Of a stretch of DNA of 48,422 nucleotides, positions 25,467 to 33,441 are shown piece after piece (position 1 is the stretch's first letter; each line of letters starts with the position of its first letter). Under the pieces are notes generated by a model, which ran no database searches, was not told the origin of the DNA, and worked only from the letters and a program-made list of their open reading frames with translations. Source of the DNA: Alphaproteobacteria bacterium UBA1303 (GTDB taxonomy: Bacteria > Pseudomonadota > Alphaproteobacteria > Micropepsales > Micropepsaceae); assembly GCA_002307315.1 (NCBI GenBank), contig DBTZ01000003.1:37426-85847 (forward strand). The letters are read 5' to 3'. Position numbers and translations under genes: made by a program.

Positions 25467-25574
25467 ATGGGTGAGTACGGCGCTTATGTATGGGCCGCTT
25501 ACGGGATCAGTATCGCCGTTTTATCCGGGCTTGTCGGCCTTTCCTGGCGCGCTTGGCGCAAGGCGAAGCGGTAG
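25467..25574 (+). CDS. ccmD: CcmD, haem exporter small subunit
   Basis: A 35-residue protein, MGEYGAYVWAAYGISIAVL... then LVGLSWRAWRKAKR: a single membrane helix with an N-terminal GEY-AYVW-AYG motif and a basic cytoplasmic tail, exactly the CcmD pattern. It starts directly at the base after the ccmC stop codon. CcmD stabilises the CcmC-CcmE interaction and is easily missed because of its size. Confidence 0.92.
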   Translation: MGEYGAYVWAAYGISIAVLSGLVGLSWRAWRKAKR

Positions 25575-25582
25575 GCGATTCG

Positions 25583-25631
25583 GATTGCGCGCAATCGACC
25601 CGAAAACCGGTACCCACTTTTCGGATTGCGC
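25583..25631. repeat. Palindromic intergenic repeat of alphaproteobacterial type
   Basis: Contains the perfect 14-bp palindrome GATTGCGCGCAATC (25583-25596), and GCGCAATC (25589-25596) pairs with GATTGCGC (25624-25631). Inside, CCGAAAA (25600-25606) pairs with TTTTCGG (25618-25624) around ACCGGTACCCAC. The core resembles the AAAACCGGTxCCCACTTTT intergenic repeats seen across alphaproteobacteria. It may also end the ccmABCD transcript, though no T-run follows. Confidence 0.7.
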
Positions 25632-25673
25632 TTGTTAACAAATTAAAAACCAAGTTTTGCCAGGATTGGCAGC

Positions 25674-25883
25674 ATGCAAATCAACCCCGTCAATCTCTTG
25701 CTTGCGTCGTTGGGCAGTGCTCTGCAGCCTCAGGCCGCTCAAGGAGCGCAGGCCGCCAAGTCGTCCAATGCATTTGCCCCGCTCGAATTCAAACCGGCGG
25801 GTGCGACGCAAAACGCTTCCGCCTCGTCGGCTCAGTCCTTCTCCGGCGGGAGGCCAGGCTCCGTCGTCGACATCAAGGTCTGA
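25674..25883 (+). CDS. Small hypothetical protein ending in VDIKV
   Basis: A 69-residue protein, MQINPVNLLLASLGSALQPQ followed by an Ala/Gln/Ser-rich middle and ending GGRPGSVVDIKV. AGGA lies 10 bases before the ATG. The hydrophobic N-terminal segment is too short for a clear membrane span. No known family is recognised. The last residues resemble those of the minus-strand small protein at 32934-33200 (GGIVDVTV), which hints at a shared small-protein family. It converges on the marR-type gene with no gap. Confidence 0.6.
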   Translation: MQINPVNLLLASLGSALQPQAAQGAQAAKSSNAFAPLEFKPAGATQNASASSAQSFSGGRPGSVVDIKV

Positions 25884-26390
25884 TCAACTCTTGCGGCGTT
25901 TCGGCTTCGCCCGCGGCTTTTCCGTCTCGCCCGAAGCGTTGGCTTCGCCGGCGGCGGCGATGGCCGCCAGCGCCTTGACAAACCGGTTGCGCTCCGAAGC
26001 CGCCAGCGGTTCGAGGAATGCCTTCTCCGCACGTTCGGCGGCCTGCCTGGCCGTGCGCAGGGCCCGGCGGCCGCTGGCGCTGACGGCTATGGCATTGGCC
26101 CGCGCGTCGGCTTCGGTGCGTTCGCGCGAGATGAGACCCCGTTCCAGCATGCGACGCACCATCTCTGCCAGGGTCGAGCGATCGATGCCCGTCATCTCGA
26201 CCAGCGCGGTTTGGCTGACGCCGTCGTTGTTCTCAAGCGCCGCCAGCACGGTGTACTGCTGCTTGGTGAGTTCGCCGCCGCCGGTTTCGCGAAGATAGAG
26301 ATCTCCGTAAAACCGGAGGCAACGTTTGATCAAATGCGACGGCACGTCGGCGAGTTCGAAACCGCCGTTCGGCTTGCGCATGCCTTTCAT
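25884..26390 (-). CDS. MarR-family transcriptional regulator
   Basis: A 168-residue regulator with a MarR core: LTKQQYTVLAALENNDGVSQTALVEMTGIDRSTLAEMVRRMLERGL then ISRERTEADARANAIAVSASG. The C-terminal tail is basic (KPRAKPKRRKS), unusual for the family and possibly an extra nucleic-acid contact. The start at 26390 (MKGMRKPN) has GGGGGAA upstream; 26408 is an alternative. Upstream lies a dyad AGTTAT-10-ATAACT (26418-26439), a likely autoregulatory site. No obvious target gene beside it. Confidence 0.9.
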   Translation of the reverse strand: MKGMRKPNGGFELADVPSHLIKRCLRFYGDLYLRETGGGELTKQQYTVLAALENNDGVSQTALVEMTGIDRSTLAEMVRRMLERGLISRERTEADARANAIAVSASGRRALRTARQAAERAEKAFLEPLAASERNRFVKALAAIAAAGEANASGETEKPRAKPKRRKS

Positions 26391-26417
26391 GGGTTCCCCC
26401 GGATGCATATCGACACG

Positions 26418-26439
26418 AGTTATTGCCCTGATGATAACT
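26418..26439 (-). promoter_or_regulatory. Candidate operator upstream of the second marR gene
   Basis: Perfect inverted repeat AGTTAT (26418-26423) and ATAACT (26434-26439) with a 10-base spacer, 27 bases before the chosen start codon. Size and symmetry suit a MarR dimer. The rest of 26391-26619 is AT-rich and shows no gene. Confidence 0.5.
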
Positions 26440-26619
26440 ATCCCAATTACGCACGGGAACGCGTCATGATAACGCGCATACGGACAATAGAATGCAAATG
26501 GATGACTGTGAAGCGGTTTTCAGTAAAAATAAATCGATAAAATACTATTCGAATACGCACGGTAATACTCACGACGAACGTCGGAGGCTATTGCAATTGC
26601 GGTTTCGTATGCATTTTAT

Positions 26620-27180
26620 TCAAGTGTCGTCGTGTGGCCGGTCTTCGATCACATGTTTCGCCAAGAAGGGCGCCTGAGAAATCGCAAATACGATGGTCAG
26701 CGAAATAGCGCCGAAGGTATGATAGTTCACCCACGTGTCGTCGGAAAAATTTCGCCAGATCAATTCGTTGATAACCGCCATGAGCAAAAAGAAACCGCCG
26801 AAGCGCATCGCCATGCCGCGGCATCCGGCGTCGCTTAAGCGGACGGCCGTTCCTAAAATATGTTTCACCAAAGACTTTCCGGCCAGTTCGCCGCCGATCA
26901 AGCCGAAACCAAGCAGGGAATATACGATAGTTGGCTTCATTTTGATGAAGGTGGCGTTCTGCAGGTAAAGGGTCAATCCGCCCAGTACCGCCACCACAAC
27001 GGCGGTGAACAGCGGTACCGGAGAGATTTTGCGGTCGAACCACCAGCCGATGCCGAGGGCGGCAATGGCGGCGACGATCACCGTGGCAGTGGCAATGTAG
27101 AGGCCGCCGAACTTGTAAGCCGCGAAAAACAGTACCAGCGGCGCAAAATCGACGATCATACGTCTGGTTTGCGGATTCAT
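26620..27180 (-). CDS. ispZ: IspZ/YciB-family inner-membrane protein (septation protein A)
   Basis: A 186-residue polytopic membrane protein of the YciB family, linked to cell-envelope integrity and division. It has about five hydrophobic helices and the family sequences DFAPLVLFFAAYKFGGLYIATA, KMKPTIVYSLLGFGLIGG and MRFGGFFLLMAVINELIWRNFSDDTWVNYHTFG. ATG overlaps the ftsY stop by ATGA, so the dapF-mtaB-ftsY-ispZ run is one operon. Confidence 0.93.
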   Translation of the reverse strand: MNPQTRRMIVDFAPLVLFFAAYKFGGLYIATATVIVAAIAALGIGWWFDRKISPVPLFTAVVVAVLGGLTLYLQNATFIKMKPTIVYSLLGFGLIGGELAGKSLVKHILGTAVRLSDAGCRGMAMRFGGFFLLMAVINELIWRNFSDDTWVNYHTFGAISLTIVFAISQAPFLAKHVIEDRPHDDT

Positions 27181-28115
27181 GCGGCCCCCGTCAGCGCCTT
27201 GGCGAAATTTTCGGCATCGAAAACCTGCAAATCTTCCACCCCTTCGCCGACGCCGACGAAATGGATAGGCAGGCCGAAACGCGCCGCCAGCGCCACTAAA
27301 ATGCCGCCCTTGGCGCTGCCGTCGAGTTTTGTCATGATCAGTCCGGTCAACGGCGCCGTCGCAGTGAAGGCTTCGACTTGCGAAATCGCGTTCTGACCGG
27401 TGGTGGCATCGAGCACCAGCCACGTCGCATGCGGCGCATTCGGATCCTGCTTCTTCAATACACGAACGATCTTCTCAAGTTCTGCCATCAGCCCGGCCTT
27501 GTTCTGCAAACGGCCGGCGGTGTCGATCAGCACCACGTCGGCATTGGTTTCGTGCGCCTTTTTTACAGCGTCGAAAGCGAGGCCGGCCGCATCGGCGCCG
27601 GGATTGCGTGCCACTACCTCGGCGTTGGCCCGCTTGCCCCAGATTTGCAACTGCTCGATAGCGGCAGCGCGGAACGTATCGCCTGCGGCCAGCACCACCT
27701 TTTTGCCTTCGCCGGTCAGTTTGGCGGCGACTTTGCCGATGGTGGTGGTTTTGCCCGAGCCGTTTACCCCGGCCACCAGTACCACAAACGGTCTCTTCGC
27801 CGGATCGGGCGCGAAGGGTGCTTGGCAAGGGGCCAGGATATTATCGATTTCGGCGGCGATCAGGGCGCGCAAATCCGCCGGCGCGATGTCGGCATCGTAG
27901 CGGCCTTTGGCGACGGCGGCGGCTATGGCGGCGGCGGAAGCGGGGCCGAGATCGGCGCGGATCAGACTATCTTCCAACTCGGCGATGGTTTGGCGGTCGA
28001 GCTTGCGGCGGATCAACACGTCGCCGAGCCCCAGCACATCGACGCTTTTGGCCAAGCCGGCCTTTAGCCGCTCGAAGAACGAAGGAGGCGGCGGGGCTTC
28101 GCCGAATTGTCTCAT
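27177..28115 (-). CDS. ftsY: FtsY, signal recognition particle receptor
   Basis: SRP receptor GTPase that docks ribosome-SRP complexes at the inner membrane. The 312-residue protein lacks the long acidic A domain of E. coli FtsY, as is usual in alphaproteobacteria. Motifs: GVNGSGKTTTIGK (G1), DTAGRLQNK (G3), TKLDGSAKGG (G4) and the C-terminal GVGEGVEDLQVFD. It overlaps mtaB and ispZ by ATGA on either side. Confidence 0.97.
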   Translation of the reverse strand: MRQFGEAPPPPSFFERLKAGLAKSVDVLGLGDVLIRRKLDRQTIAELEDSLIRADLGPASAAAIAAAVAKGRYDADIAPADLRALIAAEIDNILAPCQAPFAPDPAKRPFVVLVAGVNGSGKTTTIGKVAAKLTGEGKKVVLAAGDTFRAAAIEQLQIWGKRANAEVVARNPGADAAGLAFDAVKKAHETNADVVLIDTAGRLQNKAGLMAELEKIVRVLKKQDPNAPHATWLVLDATTGQNAISQVEAFTATAPLTGLIMTKLDGSAKGGILVALAARFGLPIHFVGVGEGVEDLQVFDAENFAKALTGAA

Positions 28116-29356
28116 GGCATCACTTCCGCAAACAAACGATCGGTTCCGGCTTTTACGATTTTGGCTCGCACGAAACCTTCTTCGGCATTGCCGGAGAATT
28201 CGGTTTCGGCAAAACAGGCGGTGCGGCCGAGGCCGGGTTTTTCGATCAGCAAATCCTGAACGCTTCCGACCAGCGATTCAAGTCTAGCCTGCAAGGCCGC
28301 CTCTCCTTTGGTGCGCAAGCGCTTGGCGCGATTTTTGACGATTTCGCGCGGGATGAGCGGCATCCGCGCGGCCGGCGTGCCTTCGCGCGGACTGAAGGGA
28401 AAGACGTGCAAGTTAGAAAGCCCGGCATCGTCCACCAGCTTCATGGTGTTTTCGAACATCTCGTCGGTTTCGGTGGGAAATCCGGCGATCAGATCGGCGC
28501 CGAAGGCGACGTCGGGCCGCAGCTTGCGCACCGCTTCACAGAAACGGACGGTGTCGGCGCGGGTATGGCGGCGTTTCATCCGTTTCAAAATCATGTCGTC
28601 GCCCGCTTGCGCCGAAATGTGGAAATGCGGCATCAGGCGCTCTTCTTCGCCGATCGCCCGCATCAGCTCTTCGTCGGCCTCGATCGAGTCGATGGAGGAT
28701 AGGCGCAACCGCTTCACCTCGGGGACCAGCTTCAAAAGCTTTTTAACCAGCGCGCCGAGCCGGGGGCTTCCCGGCAGATCGGCGCCGTACGAAGTCAGAT
28801 CGACCCCGGTGAGCACGATCTCGCCGTAGCCGTTCGCCGCCAGATTCTTCGCCTCTTCGATCACCGCGCCCATGCCGATGCTGCGCGAATTGCCGCGGCC
28901 GAAAGGAATGATGCAGAAGGTGCAGCGATGGTCGCAGCCGTTCTGAATTTGCAGGAAGGCGCGGGCGCGGCCCTCGAAACCGCCGACGAATTGCGGCGCG
29001 GTCTCCTTCAGCGCCATAATGTCGGAGACGCGGATCTTTTCGTCCGGTGCAAAGCGGTAATTCTCCGGCTTGAGCTTTTCGCCGTTGCCGAGCACCAGAT
29101 CGACCTCCGCCATGTCGGCGAAGCTTTGCGGTGCGGTTTGCGCGGCGCAGCCGGTGACCACGATGCGGGCGTTGGGGTTTTCGCGACGAAGCTTGCGGAT
29201 CGCCTGGCGCGCCTGACGCACCGCCTCGGCGGTGACCGCGCAGGTGTTGACGATGATGGCGTCGGCAAGCTCGGTGTTTTCGGCGCGCCGTCTCATCGCC
29301 TCGGATTCGTAGGCGTTGAGACGGCAACCGAAAGTGACGATCTTGGGTCCGTTCAC
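28112..29356 (-). CDS. mtaB: MtaB, tRNA t6A37 methylthiotransferase
   Basis: Radical SAM enzyme that converts t6A to ms2t6A at position 37 of tRNAs reading ANN codons. The 414-residue product has three conserved N-terminal cysteines (GCRLNAYESE, NTCAVT, VTGCAAQ) for the auxiliary cluster and CDHRCTFCIIPFGRG for the radical SAM cluster. A TRAM-like C-terminal segment is present. GTG start overlapping the dapF stop by GTGA. Confidence 0.95.
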   Translation of the reverse strand: MNGPKIVTFGCRLNAYESEAMRRRAENTELADAIIVNTCAVTAEAVRQARQAIRKLRRENPNARIVVTGCAAQTAPQSFADMAEVDLVLGNGEKLKPENYRFAPDEKIRVSDIMALKETAPQFVGGFEGRARAFLQIQNGCDHRCTFCIIPFGRGNSRSIGMGAVIEEAKNLAANGYGEIVLTGVDLTSYGADLPGSPRLGALVKKLLKLVPEVKRLRLSSIDSIEADEELMRAIGEEERLMPHFHISAQAGDDMILKRMKRRHTRADTVRFCEAVRKLRPDVAFGADLIAGFPTETDEMFENTMKLVDDAGLSNLHVFPFSPREGTPAARMPLIPREIVKNRAKRLRTKGEAALQARLESLVGSVQDLLIEKPGLGRTACFAETEFSGNAEEGFVRAKIVKAGTDRLFAEVMP

Positions 29357-30183
29357 GCCGAAAACTCGGTCAAGTCGATTTCGCCGCTATAGACCAAGGC
29401 GGCCGGGCCGGTCATCAGCACATGGCCGGCTTCGGTCGTCGAAAGGCGCAACGCCCCGCCGTCGAGCGTCATGTCGCACGCATCGCCGACCAGCCCGCGC
29501 CGCCGCGCCGCGACGAAGCTGGCGCAGGCGCCCGAGCCGCAGGCAAGGGTGATGCCGGCGCCGCGCTCCCATACCCGCATGCGTAAGGCGTCCTTGCCCG
29601 TAACGGCGACGAATTCGACATTGGTGCGCTTGGGGAACAGCGGATGCGTTTCGATTTGCGATCCCAACCCGGCGACGTCGGCGGTTTCCGCATCGTCGAC
29701 GAACAGCACGCAGTGCGGGTTGCCTAGCGAGACCGCCGAAGCCTCGATCGGCGTGCCGGCAAGATCGAAGGTAAAGCGGTCGGTATCGACGGCCTCGGCC
29801 AGCGGAATGGTTTGCCAGTCGAGTACCGGCGCCCCCATGTCGACGGCGATCAGCCCGTCTTCCGCCGCGCGGCAGGACAGCTTGCCGCCCAGGGTAAAGA
29901 GCGTAACGGTGTCCTTGCCGGTTTCTTCAAGCAGCAGGCGCGCCACGCAGCGCGCGGCATTGCCGCAGGTTTCGACCTCGGAGCCGTCGGCATTGACGAT
30001 GCGCATCGTCGCCGTACAGCCATTCGCGCCGTCGCCGATGACGATAATCTGATCGCAGCCGATGCCGCGCCTGCGATCGGCCAGCGCCCGCGCCACCGCG
30101 GGCGTGAGCATAAGCGTCTGTTTCCGCGCGTCGAAAACCGCGAAATCGTTGCCCAGCCCGTGCATTTTCAAGAATGGCGTCAT
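29353..30183 (-). CDS. dapF: DapF, diaminopimelate epimerase
   Basis: Converts LL- to meso-diaminopimelate for lysine and peptidoglycan. The two catalytic cysteines are in ETCGNAARC and ACGSGACAS. The 276-residue start at MTPFLKMHGLGNDF (30183) is the family norm; the frame extends 23 residues further up without support. First gene of the dapF-mtaB-ftsY-ispZ operon, a widespread alphaproteobacterial order. Confidence 0.96.
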   Translation of the reverse strand: MTPFLKMHGLGNDFAVFDARKQTLMLTPAVARALADRRRGIGCDQIIVIGDGANGCTATMRIVNADGSEVETCGNAARCVARLLLEETGKDTVTLFTLGGKLSCRAAEDGLIAVDMGAPVLDWQTIPLAEAVDTDRFTFDLAGTPIEASAVSLGNPHCVLFVDDAETADVAGLGSQIETHPLFPKRTNVEFVAVTGKDALRMRVWERGAGITLACGSGACASFVAARRRGLVGDACDMTLDGGALRLSTTEAGHVLMTGPAALVYSGEIDLTEFSA

Positions 30184-30284
30184 GGCTGTTATATAGAGTG
30201 TTCTTTTTCCGCCTGCCAGTGCCGCATTGACGATTTGCAGCGCATGGCTCAAATTCGATTACGCATTGGAACTGCAGGGATATT

Positions 30285-32375
30285 GTGCGGAAATTGTTAT
30301 TTTTTGCGGCCGGATTGGCCGCCTTCGCCGCCCTGGCGGCGGGAAAGGGAATTGCCGTGGACGATCCGTATCGGTGGCTGGAGGACGTACACGGCGATAC
30401 GCCGCTTTCCTGGGTAAAGGAACACAACGATAAGACGTTGAAACTTTTGACGGCCGATCCGCGTTATCGAACCTATTTCGACGCCACCCTCAAGGTGCTC
30501 GATGCCACCGACCGCATTCCCCATGCCGGGCTGGATCGCGGGCTTGCCTATAATTTCTGGCAGGATGCCGCTCATCCCAAGGGCCTGTGGCGACGCACGA
30601 CGGTCGCCGAATACCGAAAGCCCGATCCGCAATGGGATGTTCTTCTCGATCTCGATACGCTGTCCGCCGACGAGAAGGAAAACTGGGTGTGGCAGGGCAC
30701 GGCATGTACGCCCGACATGACCCGTTGCCTGATTTCGCTGTCGCGGGGCGGCGGCGATGCGGCGGTGGTGCGCGAGTTCGATCTCGAAAGCCGGCGCTTC
30801 GTGGCGGACGGCTTTATTCTGCCCGAGGCCAAAAGCAGTGTTTCGTTCGTCGATCGGGACACGGTCTTCGTCGGCACCGATTTCGGCCCCGGTTCGTTGA
30901 CGACGTCGGGGTATCCGCGCCTCGTCAAGAAATGGAAGCGGGGGCAAGCCATCGCCGATGCCGAAACCCTGCTGGAAGGCAAAGGTACCGACGTGGCGGT
31001 GGGTGGTGTTCGGCTGGTCGACGGCGATACCGTGCTGCCGGTGCTCGAACGCAATCCCGATTTTTTCAGCGAGGAATATTATTTTCCCGACGGGAAAACG
31101 TGGTGGAAGCTGCCGCTGCCGCCGGTTGCCTCGATCCAGGGACTGCACAAAGGGCAGTTGCTGTTTTGTCTGCGCGAGGACTGGACCGCGCCGAACGGCC
31201 ATAAGCTTCTCAATGGCACGCTCTATACGGTGCCGCTTGCCGCGTTGCAGAAGGCCCATGCTCTGCCCGAAGCGGCCGCGCTCTACACGCCGGGACCGCG
31301 TGCGTCGTTTGCCGGTGCATCGAGCGGACGCGATGCGCTCTACGTCTCATACCTCGACAATGTGGTCGGCGGCGTCAGCGCATTTCGTTTCTCCGGCGGT
31401 ATGTGGACGGAAACGAAAATTCCGCTGCCCGCCGGCGGTTCCGCCGATATCGTCGCCACCGACGATTTCGGGGGCGACGTGCTGTTCGGTTTCGAGAGTT
31501 TTCTCCAGCCGCCGACGCTGTATGCCGACGACGGCAAGGATGCGCCGACGGCGATCAAATCGTTGCCGGCGCGGTTCGATGCGGCGGGGCTCGTCACCGA
31601 GCAATTCGCGGCGACATCGAAGGACGGCACCAAGGTTCCGTATTTCGTGGTGCGGTCCAAAATGGTCGAGGGACCGCGGCCGACCGTGCTTTACGGCTAC
31701 GGCGGGTTCGAAATTTCCGAAACGCCTTCCTACATGACGAGCTTTGGCATGCTGTGGCTCGCAAAAGGCGGAACCTTCGTACTCGCCAACATCCGCGGCG
31801 GCGGCGAGTTCGGTCCTGCTTGGCATGCCGCGGCCTTGAAGCGGAACCGCCAGAAGGCGTTCGACGATTTCGCCGCGGTGGCTGCCGACATCGAGGCCCG
31901 AGGGCTGACGACGCCCAGACAGCTCGGCATCATGGGCGGCTCCAACGGCGGGCTGCTGGTCTCCACCGTCATGACGCAAATTCCCGAAAAAATCGGGGCG
32001 GTGGTCTGTCAGGTGCCGCTGATCGACATGATCGCCTACACCCATATCGGCGCCGGCGCCTCGTGGGTCGCCGAATATGGCGACCCCGCCGTTCCGGCCG
32101 AACGCGAGGCGATCCTGAAATATTCGCCCTATCAGAACGTGGCGGCGGATAGAAAATATCCGCCGGTGTTCTTCGTCACCGCCACATCGGACGACCGCGT
32201 CAGTCCGGTGCATGCCCGCAAGATGGCGGCCAAGATGGAAGCGCAGGGCCACGAGGTTTTGTTTTTCGAAAACACCGACGGCGGCCATGCCGCATCCGCC
32301 AACCACAAACAGAAGGCGGAAATGACTGCGCTCAGTTTCGTTTATCTGGCGAAGACGTTAGGGCTGAGAGATTAG
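30285..32375 (+). CDS. Prolyl oligopeptidase family serine peptidase (S9A)
   Basis: Cleaves short peptides after proline. The 696-residue protein has a seven-bladed propeller domain (about 70-400) and a C-terminal alpha/beta hydrolase. The triad is visible as S553 in GGSNGGLL, D637 in TSDDRVSP and H668 in DGGHAA. The N-terminus MRKLLFFAAGLAAFAALAAG is signal-like, so it may be periplasmic, and DDPYRWLEDV follows as in the family. GTG start with AGGGA four bases upstream. Divergent from dapF and apparently monocistronic; a stem-loop follows. Confidence 0.93.
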   Translation: MRKLLFFAAGLAAFAALAAGKGIAVDDPYRWLEDVHGDTPLSWVKEHNDKTLKLLTADPRYRTYFDATLKVLDATDRIPHAGLDRGLAYNFWQDAAHPKGLWRRTTVAEYRKPDPQWDVLLDLDTLSADEKENWVWQGTACTPDMTRCLISLSRGGGDAAVVREFDLESRRFVADGFILPEAKSSVSFVDRDTVFVGTDFGPGSLTTSGYPRLVKKWKRGQAIADAETLLEGKGTDVAVGGVRLVDGDTVLPVLERNPDFFSEEYYFPDGKTWWKLPLPPVASIQGLHKGQLLFCLREDWTAPNGHKLLNGTLYTVPLAALQKAHALPEAAALYTPGPRASFAGASSGRDALYVSYLDNVVGGVSAFRFSGGMWTETKIPLPAGGSADIVATDDFGGDVLFGFESFLQPPTLYADDGKDAPTAIKSLPARFDAAGLVTEQFAATSKDGTKVPYFVVRSKMVEGPRPTVLYGYGGFEISETPSYMTSFGMLWLAKGGTFVLANIRGGGEFGPAWHAAALKRNRQKAFDDFAAVAADIEARGLTTPRQLGIMGGSNGGLLVSTVMTQIPEKIGAVVCQVPLIDMIAYTHIGAGASWVAEYGDPAVPAEREAILKYSPYQNVAADRKYPPVFFVTATSDDRVSPVHARKMAAKMEAQGHEVLFFENTDGGHAASANHKQKAEMTALSFVYLAKTLGLRD

Positions 32376-32386
32376 CCCTTACTCCC

Positions 32387-32430
32387 CCTCCTCGCGCGCT
32401 TGGGGTGGTGGGGGGATTTTCGCGAGGAGG
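32387..32430. terminator. Stem-loop between the peptidase gene and a convergent small gene
   Basis: Perfect 10-bp arms CCTCCTCGCG (32387-32396) and CGCGAGGAGG (32421-32430) around a 24-base G-rich loop. No T-run follows on the plus strand. Lying between two converging genes, it may end transcripts from both sides. Confidence 0.45.
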
Positions 32431-32438
32431 AGGAGGGG

Positions 32439-32669
32439 CTAGGCCACCGTGTCGAGAAGGGTGCCAAGCATCTTGTCCGAGGCATTGAAAGTGGCAACAT
32501 CGGCCTTGAATGCGGCTTTGTCGGCGACCTGAGCGACGAGACCCTGCGTCAGGTCGTTGTTGTCCGCCGACCGCTGGCTCGCAGCCTTTACGGTCCGCGC
32601 GGCGTCGGCATTAAATTGGTTCATGGTCTGCACCATGCCCGCTGCCGCAATTGTCATCGCATCGCTCAT
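32439..32669 (-). CDS. Small protein resembling the C-terminal helix of flagellar rod/hook proteins
   Basis: A 76-residue helical protein ending KAAFKADVATFNASDKMLGTLLDTVA. That ending resembles the C-terminal coiled coil of FlgB/FlgC/FlgE/FlgK-type proteins (pattern FxAN...A.D.M...LLD). Similar stand-alone small proteins are found in Rhodospirillales. No flagellar genes are nearby, so a role in motility is only inferred from this end motif. No signal peptide. The resemblance was judged by eye. Confidence 0.55.
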   Translation of the reverse strand: MSDAMTIAAAGMVQTMNQFNADAARTVKAASQRSADNNDLTQGLVAQVADKAAFKADVATFNASDKMLGTLLDTVA

Positions 32670-32806
32670 GAGTGCTTTTATATCCGCAATATCTTGCAGC
32701 GAGACAAAGATCGGCGGGTAATTTCAATTCAATTATTTCGAAAAATTGGATCGATTTTTTCGGTTTATCCGGCACCCGCCGCTATGATGCCGGCGCGGAT
32801 TATCGC

Positions 32807-32940
32807 GTTATACCAAGCTGCATGGGAAAGTACCCATGCAGCTCTATGGCGTTCAAACGCCACGCGGGCTTCGCGCCATATGGCGCTTACGGCCAGTCGG
32901 ACCTGCATAGGTTACGACCCATGCAGGTCCGTATTACACC
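32807..32940. repeat. Cluster of four palindromes with imperfect terminal inverted repeats
   Basis: In 134 bases: GCTGCATGGG/CCCATGCAGC (32817-32842), GGCGTT/AACGCC (32848-32861), the perfect palindrome GCGCCATATGGCGC (32873-32886), and GGACCTGCAT/ATGCAGGTCC (32899-32930). The outer 17 bases at each end are inverted copies matching at 13 of 17 positions. It lies between two small minus-strand genes and overlaps the tail of the second. It could be a MITE-like element or a structured RNA. Confidence 0.65.
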
Positions 32941-33200
32941 GTCACATCGACGATGCCACCCTGATCTTCGTCGGGCTGATGCTGGATGCCGTTCTGGGTT
33001 ACGTACCGCTTATGAGGGGCGTCGCGTTCTTGCTGTTGCGCGCCGTCGGCGATATGGCTTTCAGCCCCCATATTTTCTTCGGCGTTGAGGTGATTTTCGA
33101 GCGAGGGACGCGCTGCGGCCACTTGCGTCTTGGCGGATTTGTAGGCGCGGGCGCTGTCCTGGCTGCGGACCGCCGCGGGAATGTTGCCGGCGTCGCTCAT
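32934..33200 (-). CDS. Small hydrophilic hypothetical protein ending in VDVTV
   Basis: An 88-residue, Gln/Ala/Asp-rich protein starting MSDAGNIPAAVRSQDSARAY and ending DQGGIVDVTV. It has no membrane segment or known motif. The start is AT-rich and lacks a clear ribosome site. Its last eight residues parallel those of the small protein at 25674-25883. An opposing plus-strand frame covers it but looks like a mirror. Existence as a gene is moderately supported. Confidence 0.45.
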   Translation of the reverse strand: MSDAGNIPAAVRSQDSARAYKSAKTQVAAARPSLENHLNAEENMGAESHIADGAQQQERDAPHKRYVTQNGIQHQPDEDQGGIVDVTV

Positions 33201-33441
33201 ATTGCAATTGTGCGCGACAATACTTCCGAAAAAACCAATATTGGTAAATGGATTTGAATCAAATAAAAGTCGAAATTTCTATTCGTCGGACGGATACGTA
33301 TACCAGGCCGAATAAAGGCTCATGCATAAATCATTTAGCCAACTTGGCATTACCGCACAAGCGATCCGCCAACATACCGGACCAACCGTATAGATATTAT
33401 TCCCATCACGCCTTTTGGTGCGGCGGAAACGACGGCGGTGG

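Noticed and set aside
32400..33257. 285-codon plus-strand frame
   Set aside because: Crosses two small minus-strand genes and the palindrome cluster; no ribosome site and no domain, so it is probably chance in GC-rich sequence.
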